From: a virus
Virus record (IMG/VR): IMGVR_UViG_3300009184_001658
Coordinates: 1 to 20,521 of that record
Strand: one strand, 5' to 3'
Length of the DNA: 20,521 nucleotides
Position 1 is the first letter of the stretch; every line of letters starts with the position of its first letter. A program made the position numbers and the translations under genes. Of the stretch, positions 17,001 to 20,521 are shown one piece after another. The notes beneath the pieces were generated by a model. The model did not search any database and was not told where the DNA came from. It worked only from the letters and a program-made list of their open reading frames with translations.

Positions 17001-19113
17001 TGGCAAGATTATTAGCAAACAAACTGCTGATATGTATCGCAAGATTGATGACTATGTGCCTTGGCAGCGAATCCAACCAGAAGATATTAGCCAAGATCCT
17101 AGTAAGCCTACATTCTTCTATGGTGCTAAAGGTGTCCGTAACGTCTCCAGGGAGCATAAATTTAAGCCAGGTGAAGTTGAGTTGGCATTAAACAATGTCC
17201 TGGACAACATGGTTAATCATGTCGTTTTGACCTCTAGAAACGTCATTAAGAACTACGCTGCTAATCGTATTGCATCTGAATATGGTGAGCGCAATGAAAA
17301 AGGTAAGCTTAAAGTCTATCCAAAAGAAGACTTTGCTCGTGGCATCGTCAAAATTCTGGTAAATGGTCGCAAGATCAATATCCGCATCGTAGATCCATTG
17401 ATTGCTCAAGCCGTGATTGGCATGGAAAGCATGAACATTCCTTTAATGGGATTGATGGGCTTTGGCGCACAGACCCTGCGTAGAACCATTACTTACTCTG
17501 GAGTATTCCAGTTAAGACAGTTGTTTATGGATATTCCAAGCACCATCCTTGTTACTGGTGTTAGAAACCCATTAAGCTTTTATGGCTCGGTATTTGGGTC
17601 TTTCGTTAAGTCTTTAAACAACAATGACCCAGTAGTGAAGATACTTAAGGCGCATGGCATTGGCAATATCTATTCCAGCTCTAGAACTTCAATGCAGTAT
17701 TACGACCAAACCATTGGTTTGTTAAATGGATCAAAGCTGCAACAGACTATTTCTTTGTTAGAGAAGATTGGCGATGCCTCCGACATGGCTCCTCGCAGAG
17801 CTACTTATCTGCGTGTAATGAAAGAAACTAAAGGGGATCAGCGTAAAGCCCTGTTAGCTTCTGCCAATGTGATTAACTGGGATAAAAAGGGTTCGTCCAA
17901 AGTTGCCCAGACTTTAGCCCACTCTATCTCCTTTATGAACGCATTTGCCCAACAGATTGACGTTCTGTCCCAAGCTTTACTAGAACCTGTTGCCTATGGG
18001 GTAGAAAAGACTACAGGTGCTAAAGTAAAAAGCGTTAGCGGTGGTCTAAAAGGTCAAGCTCGTACAGAAGCTATTGAGCGTTTAGCTACGGCAATTGCCT
18101 GTATGCAGATTGGTATGCTGATGTATCTGTTTGCCATTGGTGATGATGAGGAATACCAAAGGTTAGATGACCAGACCAAGATGCGTAACTTCTTTGTCCC
18201 AAGAAAGTTAATGAAACAGATTGGCTATGACCATTCATTGCTTATTCCTTTGACAACGACTGCTGGATACCTAGTTAAAGCTATCCCTGAGATGACTTAC
18301 AACAGGATCATTACCCAAGGCACTAAGAATGAAGTTGATGCAACCCGCTTCTGGAAAGCTCTTAGACATGGCGGTATTGATGCCCTGTTAGGACCTCTGG
18401 CTTCTGGTCCAGTGCCAACAGTGTTCAAGCCATTTGTTGAGATTGGTATCAACCATAACTTCTTTACTGGCGGTAAGGTAGTTCCTGAAAGCATGAAGCA
18501 CCTAGAAGCTTATAGACAATACAATGCCAATGTCTCCCAGTTAGGAAAATGGTTAAGCGCTGCCACCCAAGTTCCATTTACAGGCAAAAAAGATGACAAG
18601 GGTGAGCTTGTAGAAGGTAGCAAAAAACGAATTCTTAGCCCAATTGAGGCTGACCATTTAGCTCGTGGCTTGTTTGGCTCTGTCGCTGGCTTAACTATGT
18701 GGATGAGTGATCTTCTGTCTAGCAATAAGCCAACTAAGGAAGAACGCAACAATCCTCTCTATGGCTCGTTTGTAGCTCCAGAAGTTCCTCGTGGCAGGGA
18801 AGATCTTTTCTATGACCTTAAAGCACGTTCTGACGTTGCTATGACTACCTTTAAGACAGAGATGAAGAACATGAACCCAACACAAGGTAAGAAGTGGTTT
18901 GAGGCTAACAAAGGTCTTATCCAGGCTAATGGATTTACTCAGTCAGCTGGCGCATCTCTTAATGCAATTACTGGTCAGATCCGTAGGATTGAGGACTTGC
19001 CAGAAAAAGAGATGTCTGCTCAAGAAAAGCGCAAAGAAATCAACTTCTTAAAAGGTAAAAAAGAAGAGATTTTGCAAGACACTATTAGATTCCGTCTCAA
19101 AGCTGGATTGTAA
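8062..19113 (+). CDS. Giant polyvalent protein: N6-adenine methyltransferase, Strawberry-notch helicase, zincin, LPD38-like C-terminus
   Basis: This 3683-residue protein is probably virion-borne. In order: an N-terminal NIPYVGVVEFPDTMSSDEI element; a hydrophobic stretch (about 208-240); a Pro/Ala linker (about 362-420); a helical region (654-741). The N6-adenine methyltransferase has SAM motif EPTAGNGML (898-906) and catalytic NPPFG (956-960), preceded by QAYSTPAPLA. A Gly/Pro/Asn linker (about 1087-1213) follows. The superfamily 2 helicase resembles Strawberry-notch: Walker A GDQTGVGK (1311-1318), DESH (1461-1464), SSAT (1513-1516), GSTGLSLHA (1839-1847), QMLGRVHRTGQ (1873-1883). Then a coiled coil (about 2420-2474), a zincin HELTH (2559-2563) with E2643 a possible third zinc ligand, and a C-terminus (about 3125-3580) resembling LPD38, with a hydrophobic segment near 3343-3362. 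P1 DarB pairs a methyltransferase and helicase to shield injected DNA; a similar anti-restriction role is inferred. The start lacks a clear Shine-Dalgarno. Confidence 0.85.
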   Translation: MPSVNIPYVGVVEFPDTMSSDEISNVIKTQIMPNAPQANVAPVAGSTKVADVLQRSIFGPIDAIMPGSNLANEPTPSIGSLAKGIKSLSNVPTQWQLSSQLELIEANKRKYGQNFENAPEKEKSDILNTVKKASENLSYLAQSGEDVKAIEQKYGKDPLSKKIDALEQKPEFKKATEWQQAGMIGKEYLKNIDELPSYIANVGLSSLPQSIAMAVAARFGMAAGPTGGLIVGGGSSAMMEYGQQYVELRERGFNHEEANNKAMVKSSIIGMFDAASLRSAGKIAEKIFDNTATKVWKETVKDVAKEIPKQASLGAAGEGLGSYASNQPVNPRAVLEEAIGEVFGAPAEAAATYKSKKAEAEQVPPSPPPAPPAVVPAPNAPSAPPSGLVDESDLETFVPPNAPPSATPVAVVAPVATSDLETKINDWAAKAEATGEPNTKELNKIAKEYGITPAKEPQQTLGLLLDKMSEQTTESVAPPAETIPPIDMGENTEYRIVKNDNGWTAVLFDNDANQMVSATTFPTDKFGDQEGKQKAIEFAQSEAEKAAPYNQEAPEEAPSEEKPSIFDQVKNGEFAGEVTAEDAQQAIDKLVEEDQGDKVTWAAPPPLTPEEIAQNNRDRQAAQRAEAQGETVPTVAPEATGEALSPEAQADKDLMDALGELSWMASKNTRMNMMPEDEQRLMPTLIKLMDAAFRKGYHTFKKAAKFVRDLIKQAFGKDVSDKINLNHLQGAYIAMSGNYPDKATPIAEVAGVKAIEEIEVEEAKPAGKLDLTTPDGKYNIALVLADHFLEGNAFSTIVEARKFISELTGEKIEAATMQAKQADEAVEVGIVLAAQEISQNSKSPTEAYDRLVDLYNRQPNLAVRSSTSVREQAYSTPAPLAYVASQLAGINQNTTVYEPTAGNGMLLIASNPNIVIVNELNSSRAEMLKRVFPKAEVTVGNALKQEATLVDVVIENPPFGSTGENFDIDGFKTREIDHAIVMKSLQNMKPSGKAVLIIGGVRAEGEDARKEGYRSAAKRNFFVNLYDKYNVVDHFSVSGDMYTKQGASYPVDVIVINGDGKAERALPAAELPQQINSYEELKEKLNASMVSRANVSPSGTNIGKRTPGGANQENVAGSPSGQASRPSGGEQQSTGAGKPNVPTNGAGISGRPESTGAGTGEKQPKPANKPDNAPEGSTVPSAGKPKQPPSGKGAEGNKPGGVGGTSVVSGERIQSRLNDRRGKEEVTEGQVPYQPKSKANSVGTLVPGGMAQSIRESLDKVEAQVGDIDEYVSKELGFTKDELFNNFSAEQIDSLALSIFNADAGQGFIIGDQTGVGKGRVVAAMIKYALKNDRIPIFVTQFPNLFSDMIRDLDDIGMTKELALDTTDPKIFMTNVDQKVPYKLVRTVNGEKVEKELTLEPFSTDRPKQNAKMKELAAQGNLGNYKVIFTTYKQLQNVKGKATERQRFVQALADQNYLILDESHNAGVAGKEGTEGQQEGGDLGEGVVSEIIAPNIGSFIRMLVNDAYGSFFSSATYAKRADIMDLYASTDMKLAVKKISDLAEAIKNGGIPMQQIVANMLAKVGQYIRRERTFAGVSYNTEETKVNKETAENMATSMRDILAFSRAVGIAGKKLAGSLDTSGAVLAKKKDRVNVETVNFGSTMHNLIDQMLLSLKAQSSVDHAISRLKAGEKVVLTVSNTMGSFLESYSDEMELKKGDPINLNFSNLYLKYLKKQRQVTIKYPAKNGNPSYKEVRDLTDEELGPELTVAYNAIVKFIQNAGFEDAPVSPIDYMHYKLRQAGFKTGEITGRNIGINYSGATEASIPTLQAIKNTTKTKYEAITKFNGGEFDVLILNQAGSTGLSLHASENFKDQRKRHMIIVQAEKNIDTHMQMLGRVHRTGQIIPPAYSQMMADIPAEMRPAAILLKKMASLNANTTASRKSAVTAEGAVDFMNDYGGQVANELLADNPDLHESLGGDNAFPVKENSSEATEEDVRKLTGYIPILPIKEQEEFYKDLTERYKELLDREISMGTNKLEAKALDINAKTLSSTPITENKGDSLFAQPAFMELIEADRTVKPMSSEEVIEAAKKNLDGKSPGQLSLEQRDALTAKMRAYTAERIELEVEKKSDEVRLSTVRGQLNLQETHIDSILRTYTVGKFVTLTNELGVALTGAIIDVKNVGKTKNPAAGTDWKMTFALANGDARSITLPFSQIGKQYKLETVSSTNTFNYETQQFEDIPVIKQFDMGSQIRREKRWMVTGNILAGFAAVKNKGQITNFKDNEGYERQGILMPRAYDFAKEQKDAPVEIATADNAMRFLDEIGGTITSEDGILRITKSSYGNQYQFNVPSSKKEGGTYFLDRRLTDILGDFYKSGSTMYARGTAEEARKAIDVILNKRQETLVTKDNKERAKKLFAPEPLENIVPRKKTTKQIFDSRVRNEIIAEQRKLNAQERKLKRQIINGEVTLDAQREMTFIDERTKELEENLEAIKDKTPPDALSVHQRAERALRDGEISQDVFNVIHWMWNNSPALLTGLKLQIRKPTSKEEGATGSFNPLDRLVRLYKGTEGVTDPETARHELTHTLEQMMTPQVRKLIVQQWAKETKKAIKNNTDPASQDYFQAINDYMANPTKANYEKVRELVKDLNLYQYANPSDYWAVNAEKLMAMKMGTAWNRFVLAVKKLFEGMKSLFGFDNQYILYKTFDDLMKGKTPRMDYESLKHFFDMTGPSNELLFNIADDVKLLDKIGVEQPPVHTNNTVQDYLMGGYQTAKNIKTRILESPRNLIPGAVTGIDKLALGFRVKATDFTAGLAAEDAVRYDRELLDGEGRAVASIAADQQLKANHIATQVVTLGKLAFDPVNQMFKATEDKNSTGKIIQLAHEFGKEVGVKHAFRVINGYFEAKRSRSIVNEYLKRQGELETLKTEALDPDLPPDRQLALTVAIQNAQENFEGIDIARQKVNLKDTEIDDLIALEKKYPVLREMMDIWNDVSRNMVNMMEFGKIISKQTADMYRKIDDYVPWQRIQPEDISQDPSKPTFFYGAKGVRNVSREHKFKPGEVELALNNVLDNMVNHVVLTSRNVIKNYAANRIASEYGERNEKGKLKVYPKEDFARGIVKILVNGRKINIRIVDPLIAQAVIGMESMNIPLMGLMGFGAQTLRRTITYSGVFQLRQLFMDIPSTILVTGVRNPLSFYGSVFGSFVKSLNNNDPVVKILKAHGIGNIYSSSRTSMQYYDQTIGLLNGSKLQQTISLLEKIGDASDMAPRRATYLRVMKETKGDQRKALLASANVINWDKKGSSKVAQTLAHSISFMNAFAQQIDVLSQALLEPVAYGVEKTTGAKVKSVSGGLKGQARTEAIERLATAIACMQIGMLMYLFAIGDDEEYQRLDDQTKMRNFFVPRKLMKQIGYDHSLLIPLTTTAGYLVKAIPEMTYNRIITQGTKNEVDATRFWKALRHGGIDALLGPLASGPVPTVFKPFVEIGINHNFFTGGKVVPESMKHLEAYRQYNANVSQLGKWLSAATQVPFTGKKDDKGELVEGSKKRILSPIEADHLARGLFGSVAGLTMWMSDLLSSNKPTKEERNNPLYGSFVAPEVPRGREDLFYDLKARSDVAMTTFKTEMKNMNPTQGKKWFEANKGLIQANGFTQSAGASLNAITGQIRRIEDLPEKEMSAQEKRKEINFLKGKKEEILQDTIRFRLKAGL

Positions 19114-19117
19114 AAAA

Positions 19118-19142
19118 AGGGGTAGTTTTTTAGGCTACCCCT
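19118..19142 (-). terminator. Rho-independent terminator for the minus-strand rusA-like gene
   Basis: An 8-bp perfect stem (AGGGGTAG at 19118-19125 with CTACCCCT at 19135-19142) encloses a 9-nt loop. Read on the minus strand, the hairpin is followed directly by a run of T (complement of the A run at 19112-19117), the classical intrinsic-terminator layout. It lies 30 bases past the stop of the minus-strand gene. On the + strand it has no U tract. Confidence 0.75.
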
Positions 19143-19144
19143 AT

Positions 19145-19180
19145 GAGGACGTGAAGGAGCATAGCTCCGTCTTCATTTTA
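19145..19180 (+). terminator. Probable + strand terminator after the giant gene
   Basis: GAGGAC (19145-19150) pairs with GTCTTC (19169-19174), with one G-U pair, and GGAGC (19156-19160) pairs with GCTCC (19164-19168) around an ATA loop. A 5-nt bulge (GTGAA) lies on one side. ATTTTA follows at 19175-19180, giving a modest U tail on the + strand. It lies about 30 nt after the giant gene stop and would end the late transcript. It is weaker than the opposite-strand hairpin because of the bulge and short U run. Confidence 0.5.
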
Positions 19181-19547
19181 TATCTATTTTTACCATTCCT
19201 TTTACTTCGTCAGAAAAAATAAATGTTGGTAAAAAACACCTATCGTTTACCCTTAGAGCATCTGCCAGACCATCCAATCCAGACTTGATTGCTGCAACCA
19301 TGTTATCGGCATCCCTATGGCGTTTATCAGGGGGATAGAAGGTTATATCCAACTTTATCTTTGGATCGCTTGTAGCCGCTAATTTAGCCTCCAAAGCCAA
19401 TGCCCAGCAGGTATGGCGGTAGGTCTTCTTGTACTTGGCTTTCTTAGCCCAATGCAAGGCTGCGTTAGGGGATAACTCCTTTGGAGGCCAGGGCAAAATA
19501 ACTGTTTTCATAGTAGATGAATTAATATGGGTACGACCTATTGACAT
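19173..19547 (-). CDS. rusA: RusA-like Holliday-junction resolvase
   Basis: This protein of up to 124 residues matches the RusA family, dimeric endonucleases that cut four-way DNA junctions. LPWPPKELSPNAALHW (18-33) is the typical N-terminus. FYPPDKRHRDADN (70-82) holds the paired catalytic aspartates (D79, D81), and VND (100-102) supplies a likely third acid. E. coli RusA has a catalytic Lys four residues after the second Asp; here that position appears to be Ala (A85), and a Lys sits at 88 within IKSGLDGLADAL, a spacing I recall in other phage members. Two starts are possible: ATG at 19545-19547, with a weak AGAG upstream, or an internal ATG at 19509-19511 giving MKTVILPWPP, which suits the family's usual short N-terminus. 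It converges on the giant gene and diverges from the nuclease gene. A role in resolving recombination or replication branches before packaging is inferred. Confidence 0.85.
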   Translation of the reverse strand: MSIGRTHINSSTMKTVILPWPPKELSPNAALHWAKKAKYKKTYRHTCWALALEAKLAATSDPKIKLDITFYPPDKRHRDADNMVAAIKSGLDGLADALRVNDRCFLPTFIFSDEVKGMVKIDIK

Positions 19548-19569
19548 GGGTATAACTCTGAGAGATACT
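19541..19569 (+). promoter_or_regulatory. Sigma70-like promoter for the nuclease operon
   Basis: A perfect -35 hexamer TTGACA (19541-19546) is followed by a 17-bp spacer and GATACT (19564-19569), four of six matches to TATAAT. Initiation near 19576 would give a leader of about 24 nt before the ATG at 19600. The -35 overlaps the upstream rusA-like start codon (19545-19547) on the other strand, so occupancy here could also affect that gene. Confidence 0.6.
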
Positions 19570-19580
19570 TTAACTCAGTT
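19556..19580. promoter_or_regulatory. Pair of 9-bp odd palindromes around the -10 element
   Basis: CTCT-G-AGAG at 19556-19564 and AACT-C-AGTT at 19572-19580 are perfect inverted repeats about a single central base. Their centres are 16 bp apart, and they sit just before and after the putative -10 hexamer. They could be half-site pairs for a small dimeric regulator, but their sequences differ from each other and short palindromes arise by chance, so this is tentative. Confidence 0.25.
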
Positions 19581-19587
19581 TACTGCT

Positions 19588-19594
19588 AGGGAGA
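19588..19594 (+). promoter_or_regulatory. Ribosome binding site for the nuclease gene
   Basis: AGGGAGA ends five bases before the ATG at 19600. This is a good Shine-Dalgarno match and supports that start codon. Confidence 0.7.
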
Positions 19595-19599
19595 ACTAA

Positions 19600-20475
19600 A
19601 TGAAGCTAACTAATAAATTTAACATTCCACAGACATTCGTTAATGTCTTAGAAAGACCAACTTACTCCAAAGGTAAGGCTAATCTGTCTGTTACTCAGTT
19701 GATTAACAGTCCCAAGATTGTTGCCCTGACCAAGAAGTACGATGAAGATATTGAGCAGGATGTAGCCGACATGGTTTGGTCATTGTTTGGCTCTGCCGTC
19801 CATAACATCCTAGAACATGGCAAGGATGAGAACCACATAGTCGAGCAACGCATCCATGCCGAGTTAGAAGGGTGGCATATTAGCGGTGCGGTAGACCTAC
19901 AGGTCAACCATGAGGGCGGTGTATCCATCAAAGACTACAAAACCACCAGTGTTTGGGCGGTAATGAATGAGAAGATTGAATGGGAATACCAACTCAACAT
20001 CTACGCTTGGCTAGTGGAAAAGGTTCGGCAGATGCCTGTTACCGATCTAGGCATTGTGGCTATCCTGCGTGACTGGAAAGCTAGAGAAGTAGAAACCAAG
20101 GAAGGCTACCCTGAAGCCCCAATCAAGGAAGTGCCTATTACCTTGTGGACTATGGAAGAAAGGGAAGAGTTCATTAAAGCTCGTATCTCTGTTCATTCAG
20201 CTTGTGAATTTGCTTTAGAAACTGATGCAGACTTGCCTGAATGTACTTCTGAAGAGATGTGGGAAAAGCCACCAGTTTGGGCTATTAAGAAGATTGGCGG
20301 TAAAAGGGCGCACTCACTATACCAAACGGCAGAAGAGGCTAATCAAGCCATCTTTCCACTAGGTAGTGCCTATGAAATAGAAGTACGCAAAGGCGAAAGA
20401 ACTCGTTGTGCAAGCTATTGCCCTGTTAGTCAATGGTGCAATCAATATCAAAATTACTTGAAGGAACAAGCATGA
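19600..20475 (+). CDS. RecB/Cas4-like PD-(D/E)XK nuclease
   Basis: The 291 residues show the ordered motifs of the RecB/Cas4-like PD-(D/E)XK superfamily: SVTQLINSP (30-38); GSAVH with H68; SGAVDL with D99; IKDYKT with D112 and K114, the metal-binding and catalytic core; and YQLNIYAWLVE (130-140), the Q..lY helix. Near the C-terminus is C270-x3-C274-x5-C280 (RCASYCPVSQWC), like the cysteine cluster of Cas4/AddB-type Fe-S nucleases. No cysteine precedes the nuclease core, and other cysteines lie at 202 and 215, so a full four-Cys cluster is uncertain. It begins a + strand operon behind a clear promoter and ribosome site and overlaps the next gene by ATGA. Next to a putative annealing protein, it is probably the exonuclease of a two-component phage recombination system. 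The polarity of digestion cannot be told. Confidence 0.8.
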   Translation: MKLTNKFNIPQTFVNVLERPTYSKGKANLSVTQLINSPKIVALTKKYDEDIEQDVADMVWSLFGSAVHNILEHGKDENHIVEQRIHAELEGWHISGAVDLQVNHEGGVSIKDYKTTSVWAVMNEKIEWEYQLNIYAWLVEKVRQMPVTDLGIVAILRDWKAREVETKEGYPEAPIKEVPITLWTMEEREEFIKARISVHSACEFALETDADLPECTSEEMWEKPPVWAIKKIGGKRAHSLYQTAEEANQAIFPLGSAYEIEVRKGERTRCASYCPVSQWCNQYQNYLKEQA

Positions 20476-20521
20476 AAACATATGCTGAATTAAAGAAAAT
20501 CAATGTTAATGAGCATACAGA
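20472..20521 (+). CDS. 5' end of a gene, possibly DUF1071-type single-strand annealing protein
   Basis: An ATG overlaps the nuclease stop codon as ATGA and opens a frame that runs off the window after 16 complete codons, MKTYAELKKINVNEHT. The ELKKINVNEHT beginning resembles the N-terminus I recall for DUF1071-type (Rad52-superfamily) annealing proteins of phages, which typically continue into a Trp-rich segment beyond this window. The pairing of an exonuclease with an annealing protein, as in lambda Red or RecE/RecT, makes this plausible. The gene start is fairly secure because of the coupling; the product rests on very few residues and could be another early phage protein. Confidence 0.4.
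   Translation, partial: MKTYAELKKINVNEHT

Noticed and set aside
8062-19113. The giant gene as a virion RNA polymerase like that of phage N4
   Set aside because: The size is similar, but the readable motifs are methyltransferase and helicase, and I see no single-subunit polymerase motifs.
1-20521. tRNA genes, CRISPR arrays, integrase, attachment sites or insertion sequences
   Set aside because: No cloverleaf-like segment, regularly spaced repeat array, recombinase motif or terminal inverted repeats were seen, and coding is nearly continuous.

Overview
The window reads as part of a tailed-phage genome, most likely a short-tailed (podovirus-type) phage of a Gram-negative bacterium. The coding is dense and moderately AT-rich. 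There is a long co-directional run of virion genes, several with ATGA stop/start overlaps, and a compact recombination module at the right end. I see no integrase, attachment site, tRNA, CRISPR array or insertion sequence. The protein families recall uncultured aquatic phages and phages of proteobacteria, but the host cannot be fixed from this sequence.

Left to right, on the + strand: the 3' part of a GH19-type endolysin (to 358); a 799-residue tail nozzle or head-tail stabilising protein (365-2764); a 98-residue small tail protein (2761-3057); a 769-residue virion or ejection protein rich in small residues (3096-5405); a GNAT acetyltransferase (5402-5848); a 732-residue Gln/Ala/Gly-rich virion protein (5857-8055); and one 11-kb gene (8062-19113) for a 3683-residue protein. 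That giant protein joins an N-terminal segment of the kind found on phage virion proteins, an N6-adenine methyltransferase, a Strawberry-notch-type superfamily 2 helicase, a zincin-like HExxH peptidase and a long C-terminal region resembling the LPD38 domain of 'large polyvalent proteins'. Its architecture and position suggest a protein packaged in the virion and injected with the DNA, by analogy with phage P1 DarB, to modify or protect the genome and remodel the host.

The right end changes orientation. A minus-strand RusA-like Holliday-junction resolvase (19173-19547) converges on the giant gene across a short interval holding one hairpin suited to each direction. A divergent + strand unit then starts from a good sigma70-like promoter (TTGACA, 17 bp, GATACT). 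It encodes a RecB/Cas4-like PD-(D/E)XK nuclease (19600-20475), which overlaps by ATGA the first codons of a further gene that may be a DUF1071-type single-strand annealing protein. Together these would process and recombine replicating phage DNA.

The most notable object is the giant polyvalent gene. Its parts are known families, but the single-chain combination of methyltransferase, helicase, metallopeptidase and polyvalent C-terminus beside ejection-type proteins deserves attention as a candidate injected anti-restriction or takeover machine. All functional calls are from motif reading by eye; no database search was run.
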